From assembly GCA_023416695.1 (NCBI GenBank), contig JAEZGY010000020.1, positions 1-64,000 of the forward strand: DNA of 64,000 bases, given 5' to 3'. Shown piece after piece: positions 1-7,789 of the stretch; within the stretch, counting starts at the first letter, position 1; each line of letters starts with the position of its first letter. A program made the position numbers and the translations under genes. Below the pieces are notes generated by a model. It worked only from the letters and a program-made list of their open reading frames with translations. It searched no databases and had not been told where the DNA came from. The DNA comes from Bacillota bacterium. Lineage in GTDB: Bacteria > Bacillota > Clostridia > Lachnospirales > Lachnospiraceae.

Positions 1-263
1 AATACTCTAAAGGCAGTGGTAAAGACCAGAGAATGACCAAGTCCTCTTCTAAGGATAAAGAGGTGCAACCGGACAAATTCGTTGCTGCAAAACGTCTAGA
101 AAAAGAAAAGAAAGCAATGCAGAAGAAGACTCAAGAAAGTAAAAAGGAAAAACAAAATCGTCCCCAGCCTAAGACAAAGAGGCCTAACAATATAGATTGG
201 ACCAAAGGCTATGAAAATGGCTTGTATGGCGATGATGACGATAGTTTTACCACATATTTATAA
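1..263 (+). CDS. C-terminal fragment of an unknown Lys-rich protein (5' end outside window)
   Basis: An open frame runs from the first complete codon (base 3) to a TAA at 261-263 with no stop, so the gene almost certainly begins upstream of the window; the internal ATG at 33 has no good ribosome-binding site. The visible part is very hydrophilic, with long Lys/Glu/Gln runs that suggest a coiled or disordered charged segment. It ends in an acidic cluster (DDDD) and the tail SFTTYL. No family is recognised. A hairpin follows 16 bases after the stop. Confidence 0.55.
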   Translation, partial: YSKGSGKDQRMTKSSSKDKEVQPDKFVAAKRLEKEKKAMQKKTQESKKEKQNRPQPKTKRPNNIDWTKGYENGLYGDDDDSFTTYL

Positions 264-278
264 TAAATGATATATTAG

Positions 279-314
279 GGCTGTTGCATAATGATTGCAA
301 CAGCTCATTTTGTA
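279..314 (+). terminator. Intrinsic terminator-like hairpin
   Basis: The 9-base arms GCTGTTGCA (280-288) and TGCAACAGC (296-304) pair perfectly across a 7-base loop and are followed by a short T-rich stretch. It sits between the first fragment and the helicase gene. The T-tract is weak, so termination may be partial. Confidence 0.55.
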
Positions 315-362
315 CTATAAAATAGGTTATAATATGGGCTAGAAGAGATAAAGGGGTACCTT

Positions 363-2768
363 ATGGAACAGATAGAAAGCAAAAAAGCGAATACAGATAA
401 AAGTTATCAGGTTAAGATATCTGTCCGTAGTCTAGTGGAATTTATCATGCGTAGCGGAGATATTAATACTTCTTCTATTGGAGTAGCGGATAAGGATGCT
501 ATGGCAAAAGGTAGCAAGCTTCATCGCAAGCTACAGAAGAGAATGGGCTCCAACTATACTGCGGAATATCCTCTTGCCATGGATGTCCCAGTTACCTATG
601 AAGGAAAGGAATTACTGATTAGTGTAGAGGGAAGAGCTGATGGTGTTCTGCTGGTAGAGGAGAAAGAGGATAAGCCTGGGGTATATATTGATGAAATAAA
701 AGGAATGTATATGGATCTCAACCTTATAATGGAGCCTTTTGAAGTACATCTTGCTCAAGCGAAATGTTATGCTTACCTCTATGGTAAGAAGTTAGAGGAG
801 AAAAAAGTTGGGGTTCGAATGACCTATGCTAACATAGAAACAGAGCTTACAAAATACTTTGAGTACACCTATGAAATGACAGAGTTAGAGTGCTGGTTTC
901 ACTGGTTAATTACGGAGTATGCGAAATGGGCACACATGGAGATTGAGTGGAAGAAAGAGAGAAATACATCTATAAAAGCAATGGATTTTCCATTTTCCTA
1001 TCGGAAGGGGCAAAAAAAGCTAGTGACGGGGGTTTATCAGACTATTCTTAGAGAAAAGCGTCTTTATCTAGAAGCTCCTACTGGAGTAGGAAAGACAATT
1101 TCAACCATTTTCCCAACAGTAAAGGCTATGGGGGAAGATTTAGTGGAGAAGATCTTTTATCTGACGGCCAAGACCATAACAAGAACAGTGGCAGAAGAAA
1201 CTTTTAGTATTTTAAAAGCAAATGGTGTGAAGTTAAAGGTTGTAACCTTGACAGCAAAAGAGAAAATATGCATTCATGAGAAAGTTAACTGTAATCCTGA
1301 GGAATGCAAAAGAGCAAAGGGCCATTTCGACCGTGTCAATGATGCAGTCTTTGATTTAATTAATCATGAGGTGGAAATCAGCAGAGAAACTATTGAGAGG
1401 TATGCAGAGCTTTATGAAGTTTGCCCATTTGAAATGGCTTTAGATGTCTCCTTGTGGTGTGATGGAATCATCTGCGACTATAACTATGTATTTGACCCAA
1501 GAGCTCAATTAAAACGATTCTTTATGAATGAAAAAAAATCAGACTATGTCTTTTTAGTAGATGAGGCCCATAACCTTGTTGATCGAGCTAGAGAAATGTA
1601 TAGTGCCAGGTTAATAAAGGAGGATTTTCTAGAGGTAAAAAGAATTATAAAGGGAAGAAGTAAACGATTAGAAAAGCAGCTAGAGATATGTAATCGGGAG
1701 TTATTAAAGTGGAAAAGGGAATCAGATTCTTATCAGATACTTACCAATATTGATACCTTTGCTCTTCAAGTGTTACAGCTTTCTACCATAATGTATGAAT
1801 TTTTGCGAGAGAATCAAGCCTTTGAGCAAAGAGACCTAGTTTTAGATTTTTATTTTAAAGTAAGTAGTTTTATGGATATTTATGAAATCTGTGATAGTAA
1901 ATATCTAATCTATACAGACTTTTTGGATAAAGGAGAATTTGCCCTCACCTTACAATGCATGGATCCATCCACAAATCTTAATAACTGTCTAGAGAAAGGA
2001 CGAAGTGCCATCTTCTTTTCTGCCACTTTACTACCTATTGCCTATTACAAGGAGCAATTGGCAGGTAGCATAGAGGATTACGCCATATATGCGGAAACTG
2101 TATTTGACCCTAAAAAGAGAAGAATTTTAGTAGCAGAGGATGTCAGTACTAAGTATACAAGAAGAACGAAAAATGAGTATGATAAGGTGGCGGAGTATAT
2201 AACCAACTTTGTTCAAGGTAAAATAGGAAACTATCTAGTTTTCTTTCCTTCGTATCAGTATATGGAGCAGATTCTAGAAAGATTTCAGGACAATGGGGAG
2301 ACCTTTACCCTAATCGTGCAAGGAAGTCGTATGACTGAGCAGGAAAGGGAAGAATTTCTCATGACATTTGAAGAGGAACCAGTAAAAACAAGGGTAGGCT
2401 TTTGTGTTATGGGTGGTATCTTTAGTGAAGGAATTGACTTAAAAGCAGACAGGTTAATTGGAACTGTAATTGTTGGAACAGGAATTCCTATGGTTTGTAC
2501 GGAAAAGGAGTTACTACGTTTCTATTATGAGGAGAAGAAGGGAACAGGATTTGCCTATTCCTATATGTATCCAGGGATGAATAAGGTACTTCAGTCTGGT
2601 GGACGTGTGATTCGTACGGAGGAGGATAAAGGAATCATTCTTTTATTAGATGACCGGTTTTTAAGGAGAGAGTATCTAGAATTATTTCCAAAGGAATGGT
2701 TTCCTTATGTCGTTGTAAATCGAAATAATATCCGTCATGCAACAGAAGAATTTTGGGATACGCTATAA
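363..2768 (+). CDS. Cas4/RecB-type nuclease fused to Fe-S superfamily 2 helicase (DinG/XPD-like)
   Basis: 801 residues in two parts. Residues about 15-150 carry the PD-(D/E)XK signature of the Cas4/RecB/AddB group in the right order: G50/H54, D93, E111-x-K113 and Q132-AKC-Y136. From about 205 onward it is an XPD/DinG-type helicase: Walker A APTGVGKT at 238-245, DEAH box at 400-403, motif VI QSGGRVIR at 744-751. Four cysteines between Walker A and DEAH (C303, C310, C315, C354) match the 4Fe-4S site of XPD helicases. By family it should unwind DNA 5'-3' and cut single strands, in DNA repair. The product is cytosolic. All key residues of both parts are present, so both activities are plausible; the exact role is unknown. 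Confidence 0.88.
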   Translation: MEQIESKKANTDKSYQVKISVRSLVEFIMRSGDINTSSIGVADKDAMAKGSKLHRKLQKRMGSNYTAEYPLAMDVPVTYEGKELLISVEGRADGVLLVEEKEDKPGVYIDEIKGMYMDLNLIMEPFEVHLAQAKCYAYLYGKKLEEKKVGVRMTYANIETELTKYFEYTYEMTELECWFHWLITEYAKWAHMEIEWKKERNTSIKAMDFPFSYRKGQKKLVTGVYQTILREKRLYLEAPTGVGKTISTIFPTVKAMGEDLVEKIFYLTAKTITRTVAEETFSILKANGVKLKVVTLTAKEKICIHEKVNCNPEECKRAKGHFDRVNDAVFDLINHEVEISRETIERYAELYEVCPFEMALDVSLWCDGIICDYNYVFDPRAQLKRFFMNEKKSDYVFLVDEAHNLVDRAREMYSARLIKEDFLEVKRIIKGRSKRLEKQLEICNRELLKWKRESDSYQILTNIDTFALQVLQLSTIMYEFLRENQAFEQRDLVLDFYFKVSSFMDIYEICDSKYLIYTDFLDKGEFALTLQCMDPSTNLNNCLEKGRSAIFFSATLLPIAYYKEQLAGSIEDYAIYAETVFDPKKRRILVAEDVSTKYTRRTKNEYDKVAEYITNFVQGKIGNYLVFFPSYQYMEQILERFQDNGETFTLIVQGSRMTEQEREEFLMTFEEEPVKTRVGFCVMGGIFSEGIDLKADRLIGTVIVGTGIPMVCTEKELLRFYYEEKKGTGFAYSYMYPGMNKVLQSGGRVIRTEEDKGIILLLDDRFLRREYLELFPKEWFPYVVVNRNNIRHATEEFWDTL

Positions 2769-2787
2769 CATAGCCACTTAAGCGTAA

Positions 2788-3139
2788 GGCAGCGAATAGC
2801 AATTCCATGGAAGGCTGTTTAAACACGTTGGTCCTTAGGCCTGGTAATGGCGCCCGAAATGAACAAAGCTGTAAAATTAAAGTCAGTATACAAAAAAAAG
2901 AAGTAGGACTGCAATGCTTGCATTGCAGATAAGGACAATAAGAGCAAATAGATGGCATTACCTTGCCAAGCTATTTGCTCTTATGACCTTATAGCGAAGC
3001 GTGTCCTACTTCTGTTTATATCAGATACTCAATTATAATTTTATAGTTAGTAAAACTTTTATTGCCATCAGGCCTTACGTACCATTACGTGTTTAATTCA
3101 TGCGCAAGCTTGCCTTCAATGGAATTGGCTAGAGCTGCC
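2788..3139. repeat. Large imperfect foldback (inverted-repeat) element, possibly structured RNA or MITE
   Basis: This gene-free gap between convergent genes folds back on itself almost end to end. The left arm (2788-2909, starting GGCAGC) aligns with the reverse complement of the right arm (3003-3139, ending GCTGCC). Matching blocks include CAATTCCAT/ATGGAATTG, TTAAACACGT/ACGTGTTTAA, AGGCCTG/CAGGCCT, TAAAATTA/TAATTTTA and AGAAGTAGGAC/GTCCTACTTCT. The apex holds two perfect hairpins: CTGCAATG/CATTGCAG (2909-2928), and a 14-bp stem 2938-2951/2971-2984 enclosed by ATAAGG/CCTTAT (2929-2934/2987-2992). No ORF makes sense here. It could be a non-autonomous mobile element or a structured RNA; the sequence alone does not decide. 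Confidence 0.7.
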
Positions 3140-3149
3140 GATAAAACCC

Positions 3150-3187
3150 AAGGAGGGTGTTGCACTAATTAGTGCAACACCCTCCTT
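3150..3187 (-). terminator. Strong hairpin terminator of the LCP gene
   Basis: A perfect 17-bp stem (3150-3166 with 3171-3187) has an AATT loop and lies 5 bases beyond the stop of the minus-strand LCP gene. On the minus strand it is followed by TTGGGTTTTATC, a broken T-tract. It may also stop transcripts coming from the helicase side. Confidence 0.75.
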
Positions 3188-3191
3188 ATAA

Positions 3192-4217
3192 CTATTTTTG
3201 ATAATTCTTGATCTTTGCACTAATTTCTTTTACTGTAGACGATGGGGTATATGCTTCTGAGGCAAAGAGCATTTTGTGAAGATCTATTACGTTCTGCTCT
3301 AGGGTATCAGCAAGAATAACAGAAGCACCATCTACTGTAGCACCCTTTTTCTCAAATGGGAAACCACTGTCTTGTAAGATTTCGTAGGAAAACACATCTT
3401 TCACAAGACTTAAAATGTCTGTTGTGCTAAGGTTAGTAGCAACCTGAGGTAGCATTGTATCAATGATTTTATTTAAGGTCATTAAGGAAGAAGATTTTGC
3501 TTTAGACAAAACAGCCATAATTACAGTTCTTTGTCGTTGGGTTCTTCTAAAGTCACTACCACTTGTTTTACGAATACGACTATAAGCTAGTGCTTGTGTA
3601 CCATCTAGGGTATAGGTTCCTGCTTTTTTAATAAGTGGGGAATTTGTATTGTTTAACTTATTGCCATCCTTAATATTCTTGTTTAAGGCAGCAAGTTCGT
3701 CCTCTTCAATCTTAATTTCCACTCCATCTATTAGATTTACTAGGTTTGTTACTGACGCAAAGTTTACAGTAACAAAATCCGTGATATCTAAGTCTAGCAT
3801 ACGGTTTAAGGTGCTAACAGCTAACTGTGGACCGCCATTGGCATAGGCAGCATTTATCTTTCTATAACCTACACCCTTTATATCTGCGAAGGTATCTCGA
3901 TATACGGATACTAGTCTTACGTCTTTAGTTTTCTTATCTATACTGGCAATAATAATGGAGTCACTTCTTGTGTTTTTTACTAAATCATTTGTTCTAGAGT
4001 CTACACCAAAAATTGCTATATTCCAATAGCCCTCTATGTTGTCATCTGTAAAATCATTCTGTTCCTGAGTTAAGGCTTCTTTATCTAAATCAAACTTAAC
4101 ACGCTTATCCAGTTGGTGATTAATCCACGCCAAAACAACAAGAATGAGTGTAAGTACTATAATAATGGCAATTAATATACCTTTGCCACGTCTACGAGCT
4201 TTTTTAGGATTTTTCAT
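3192..4217 (-). CDS. LytR-CpsA-Psr (LCP) family wall-polymer ligase
   Basis: 341 residues. A basic N-terminus is followed by one membrane segment (about 14-32) and an extracellular LCP domain. The pyrophosphate-lipid binding residues of the family are visible: D73 and R75 (GVDSR), R84 and D86 (TRSDS), R107 (VYRDT), and the late YSRIRKTSGSDFRRTQRQR patch. LCP proteins transfer teichoic-acid-like or capsular polymers from undecaprenyl pyrophosphate to peptidoglycan. It is transcribed divergently from the HtrA gene across a 281-base gap. The polymer it handles cannot be told from sequence. Confidence 0.9.
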   Translation of the reverse strand: MKNPKKARRRGKGILIAIIIVLTLILVVLAWINHQLDKRVKFDLDKEALTQEQNDFTDDNIEGYWNIAIFGVDSRTNDLVKNTRSDSIIIASIDKKTKDVRLVSVYRDTFADIKGVGYRKINAAYANGGPQLAVSTLNRMLDLDITDFVTVNFASVTNLVNLIDGVEIKIEEDELAALNKNIKDGNKLNNTNSPLIKKAGTYTLDGTQALAYSRIRKTSGSDFRRTQRQRTVIMAVLSKAKSSSLMTLNKIIDTMLPQVATNLSTTDILSLVKDVFSYEILQDSGFPFEKKGATVDGASVILADTLEQNVIDLHKMLFASEAYTPSSTVKEISAKIKNYQK

Positions 4218-4498
4218 ACACTTGTCCTTTCTGTAGTATAATTACAATAAAATGTATTGATATTATTTAGAGTAACTAAATCATCATTTATAATACATGA
4301 AACATTAGGAAACTACAACATGAAAAGTCTTAATATTTTCTTTTTATATTAAGGTTTTCTTCACATTATCATCACAATTACTTGTTAGGATAATAGAACA
4401 ATAGAAGTACTATTAACCTAATACTTACTAATTATATAGTTTTATGAAGAGATACAATGAGAATAAATTTTTAAAATTTAAGAAAGGAAAGGTAGACT
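4218..4498. promoter_or_regulatory. Divergent promoter region of LCP and HtrA genes, with a hairpin
   Basis: This AT-rich region separates two outward-facing envelope genes. It contains an 8-bp dyad CTTAATAT/ATATTAAG (4329-4336/4346-4353) followed by a pyrimidine run. The dyad could be an operator or an attenuating hairpin. I cannot pick one convincing promoter for either gene. The HtrA ribosome-binding site is AGAAAGGAAAGG just before 4499. Confidence 0.4.
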
Positions 4499-6148
4499 AT
4501 GGAAAACAAAAATCAAGATATAACTAATAATAATGAGTTTAATGAAAATAATCATCAAGAACCCAAAGTAGACAATTCTTATTATCAACCTAATTTTTAT
4601 GCTTCCTTTACAGAACCTGTAAGGCCAGAGAGAAGACAAAATGTAACTAATGAAAACCCTACTTATGCTTATTATAGCTATAATAATCAGGATGCAGGTC
4701 CACAGATGAATTACAATACTTATTCACCTAACAATCAGTATGAGAATGAGGCTCCAAAGAAAACCAAAAAGAAAAGAACTGGTTTAAAAATAGCGATTGG
4801 GATTTTTGCAGCAGTGTTTTTGGGCTTTGGAAGTTATGGAGTATATGACCACTTTTTTGTTAAGGGGAATGATTCTTCCCTACTATCAGACAATAATTCT
4901 GAGCAAAAGAATGATAATTCCAAAGAGAATTCAAATGCCAATAAAGACACGCAAGGAGCCTTAAGTGAGGATAATAGTGGAAGTGATGTTGTAATACAGC
5001 AAACTACTGTTACGGATGTCAACAAAGATAATAGCGTGGTTACTGTATCTGAAAACACACAGCCATCCATCGTGGCGATTAATAGTACTATTACTACTAG
5101 TAATGGATGGGGACAGTCTTATGAGCAGTTAGGAAGTGGCTCCGGGATTATTTTAAAGCAAACAGATACTACACTATTAATTGTAACCAATAATCATGTT
5201 GTAGAAAGTGCTAGCAACATAGATGTTGTATTTACTGATGGACAGTCAGTGCCAGCAAAGGTAAAAGGTACTGACTCTACCTCTGATTTGGCAGTAATTG
5301 AAGTAAAACTAAGTGATATTAAGGATAGCACGTTAAAAAGTATTAAGGTTGCAACTCTAGGAAGTTCTAGTGACCTTAAGGTTGGAGAGATGGTAGTTGC
5401 TATCGGGAATGCCCTAGGTTATGGACAGTCTGTAACGGTTGGATATATTAGTGCCAAAGACCGTGAAGTAACCATTGACAATAAGAAAATGATTTTATTG
5501 CAAACAGATGCAGCCATTAATCCTGGTAACAGTGGTGGAGCATTGTTAAATCTAAATGGAGAAGTAATTGGTATTAATAGTGCCAAGTTTTCTTCTGAGG
5601 TAGTTGAGGGTATTGGATATGCCATTCCAATCTCCAATGCAATACCAATTATTAATGAGTTAGTTGATAGAGAAGTGCTTAAGGAAGAAGAGAAAGGCTA
5701 TATAGGTATTTCTGGTACAACTGTTACTGATGAGATGCACAATTCCTTAAACTATCCTTATGGAGTATATGTTTCAGAGGTAGCTAAAGATGGAGCAGCA
5801 GAAATTGGTGGAATTAAGCCATATGACATCTTAACAAAGCTTAATGGGAATACTATTTCTACAATCGAAGGATTTAAGGAACGATTAAATTCCTACCGTG
5901 CTGGTACACAAGTGGAAATTACTTTACAGCGTATTGAAAACGGTGCTTATGTTGAAAAAACACTAAAGATAACCTTACAGGATAAAAAGGTGCTAGATAG
6001 TTTACAGTCTGGTGCACAACCTGGAAATACAGAGGACAATAGTGCTAACAATAATGGTGACTCTACCAATCCTTATGGAGAGGATGGAAGAAATAATTCA
6101 GGCGATTCTTATGGTCTTGATGAATGGCCATGGAGTTTGTTTGAGTAA
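4499..6148 (+). CDS. HtrA/DegP-type membrane-anchored serine protease
   Basis: 549 residues. A cytosolic Asn/Tyr/Pro-rich head (1-88) leads to a Lys-rich stop and a single membrane segment (about 96-115), then a Ser/Asn/Asp linker and a trypsin-like domain. The catalytic triad is complete: H233 (NNHVV), D263 (SDLAVIEV), S345 (GNSGGALL). A PDZ domain (about 400-490) follows, then a low-complexity Asn/Ser/Gly tail. It should degrade or refold damaged proteins outside the membrane. The clpX-type gene starts 108 bases downstream but has its own promoter. Head and tail are longer than in E. coli DegP, as is usual for Firmicute HtrA. Confidence 0.93.
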   Translation: MENKNQDITNNNEFNENNHQEPKVDNSYYQPNFYASFTEPVRPERRQNVTNENPTYAYYSYNNQDAGPQMNYNTYSPNNQYENEAPKKTKKKRTGLKIAIGIFAAVFLGFGSYGVYDHFFVKGNDSSLLSDNNSEQKNDNSKENSNANKDTQGALSEDNSGSDVVIQQTTVTDVNKDNSVVTVSENTQPSIVAINSTITTSNGWGQSYEQLGSGSGIILKQTDTTLLIVTNNHVVESASNIDVVFTDGQSVPAKVKGTDSTSDLAVIEVKLSDIKDSTLKSIKVATLGSSSDLKVGEMVVAIGNALGYGQSVTVGYISAKDREVTIDNKKMILLQTDAAINPGNSGGALLNLNGEVIGINSAKFSSEVVEGIGYAIPISNAIPIINELVDREVLKEEEKGYIGISGTTVTDEMHNSLNYPYGVYVSEVAKDGAAEIGGIKPYDILTKLNGNTISTIEGFKERLNSYRAGTQVEITLQRIENGAYVEKTLKITLQDKKVLDSLQSGAQPGNTEDNSANNNGDSTNPYGEDGRNNSGDSYGLDEWPWSLFE

Positions 6149-6159
6149 TCCTTTTTCGC

Positions 6160-6188
6160 TTGTGTATGAATGTAACTTACGTTATAAT
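6160..6188 (+). promoter_or_regulatory. SigA-type promoter of the ClpX-type gene
   Basis: TTGTGT at 6160-6165, a 17-base spacer, then a perfect TATAAT at 6183-6188. It lies 69 bases before the clpX-type start codon, which suggests transcription independent of htrA. Confidence 0.6.
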
Positions 6189-6256
6189 GTTAATCAAATA
6201 TATTGAGAAACCATATTATTTGAGACAGATACAGACGGAATAAGGAGTAATTTATT

Positions 6257-7654
6257 ATGATAGATGATAAGGAACCAAAAGATTCAGACAAAGAGAATGA
6301 CTTTGAGGACATCTGCTATATATGCAGACGTCCTGAAAGTAAAGCTGGTAAGATGATTCATATCCCAAACAACATTTGTATTTGTAATGATTGCATGCAG
6401 AAGACATTCGATACTATGAACAATACCAACATGCCATATATGGACATGATGCGAATGGATCCTTCCATGATGCAGTTTAGCAATGTGAAAAATGAAGTTC
6501 CAAAGAGCCAGAAGCTTAAAAAGAAGGCTGTAAAGGAAGAAAAGCCAGTTTTAGATATTCGTAACATTCCCGCACCACATGTGATCAAAGCACAATTAGA
6601 TGATTTCATTATTGGACAGGAGCATGCCAAGAAAGTAATTAGTGTTGCAGTATACAACCACTATAAGAGGGTAGCTACGGGCACAATGGATGATATCGAG
6701 ATTGAAAAGTCCAATATGCTTATGATTGGGCCTACAGGATGTGGAAAGACTTATTTGGTTAAGACTTTAGCGAGATTACTTAAGGTACCTCTAGCTATTA
6801 CGGATGCAACCTCTTTAACTGAGGCAGGATATATTGGTGATGACGTAGAAAGTGTTTTGTCAAAACTTTTAGCAGCAGCAGATAATGACGTGGAGAAGGC
6901 AGAGCGAGGTATTATCTTTATCGATGAGATTGATAAGATTGCCAAAAAGAAAAGTACTACCAATCGTGATGTCAGTGGTGAATCTGTGCAACAAGGGTTA
7001 CTGAAGTTACTAGAAGGTAGTGAAGTGGAGGTTCCAGTAGGAGCTACTAGTAAAAATGCTATGGTACCATTAACTAGTATGAATACCCGCAATATCTTAT
7101 TTATTTGTGGTGGAGCTTTCCCTGACCTAGATAAAATTATAAAAAATCGTTTAAATAAACAAACGTCTATAGGGTTTAATGCCAATCTAAAAGATAAATA
7201 TGATAAAGATCCTACCCTTCTTTCTAAGGTATCTCTTGAGGACTTAAGAGAGTTTGGTATGATTCCAGAATTTTTAGGTCGTCTTCCGATTCTATATACT
7301 TTAGAAGGTTTAACAAAAGAGATGTTAGTTAAGATTCTAAAGGAGCCAAAGAATGCCATTTTGAAGCAATATCAAAAGCTATTAGCTTTGGATGAGGTAG
7401 ACCTTTCCTTTGACCAGGGGGCACTTGAGGCTATTGCGGAGAGAGCCCTAGAGAAAAAGACTGGGGCAAGAGCGTTACGAGCCATCATCGAGGAGTTTAT
7501 GTTAGATATCATGTACGAGATTCCTAAGGATGATAATATTGGAAGAGTTGTGATTACTAGAGATTACATTGAGAATAAAGGTGCGCCTTTAATTGAGATG
7601 CGTGGTAGTATAAAACACATCCCAATGATTGAGGAAAAGCAAGGAATAGAATAG
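6257..7654 (+). CDS. clpX: ClpX-type AAA+ protein unfoldase
   Basis: 465 residues. The N-terminal zinc-binding domain has C20-x2-C23 and C43-x2-C46. A long Met-rich linker (about 50-75) is unusual. The AAA+ core has Walker A GPTGCGKT (158-165), Walker B IIFIDE (219-224), and the substrate-gripping pore loop GYIG (191-194, usually GYVG). The ClpP-docking IGF tripeptide is present (in TSIGFNANL). It should unfold tagged proteins for ClpP or act as a chaperone. It has no clpP or tig neighbour and lies between htrA and a subtilase, so it may be a second ClpX paralogue rather than the housekeeping copy. Confidence 0.88.
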   Translation: MIDDKEPKDSDKENDFEDICYICRRPESKAGKMIHIPNNICICNDCMQKTFDTMNNTNMPYMDMMRMDPSMMQFSNVKNEVPKSQKLKKKAVKEEKPVLDIRNIPAPHVIKAQLDDFIIGQEHAKKVISVAVYNHYKRVATGTMDDIEIEKSNMLMIGPTGCGKTYLVKTLARLLKVPLAITDATSLTEAGYIGDDVESVLSKLLAAADNDVEKAERGIIFIDEIDKIAKKKSTTNRDVSGESVQQGLLKLLEGSEVEVPVGATSKNAMVPLTSMNTRNILFICGGAFPDLDKIIKNRLNKQTSIGFNANLKDKYDKDPTLLSKVSLEDLREFGMIPEFLGRLPILYTLEGLTKEMLVKILKEPKNAILKQYQKLLALDEVDLSFDQGALEAIAERALEKKTGARALRAIIEEFMLDIMYEIPKDDNIGRVVITRDYIENKGAPLIEMRGSIKHIPMIEEKQGIE

Positions 7655-7662
7655 AGAATAGT

Positions 7663-7713
7663 TACTCCCGTTTGACATAATCCATTAGGATTCATATCAA
7701 TCGGGAGTTTTTC
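7663..7713 (+). terminator. Terminator after the ClpX-type gene
   Basis: ACTCCCG (7664-7670) pairs with CGGGAGT (7702-7708), with further interrupted pairing inside. A TTTTT tract follows directly. Confidence 0.75.
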
Positions 7714-7789
7714 TATATCCTTATTCTATGCAATACATTGTTTAGCTTGCATATAATAATAGCAATAAATAGATAGATAGGATGTTATT

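Noticed and set aside
2635..2958. 107-residue minus-strand ORF over the helicase end and the foldback element
   Set aside because: It runs across the foldback arms, has no ribosome-binding site, and resembles no protein.
6751..7359. 202-residue ORF antisense to the ClpX-type gene
   Set aside because: It is the shadow of a conserved AAA+ core in codon-complement frame and has no ribosome-binding site or family features.
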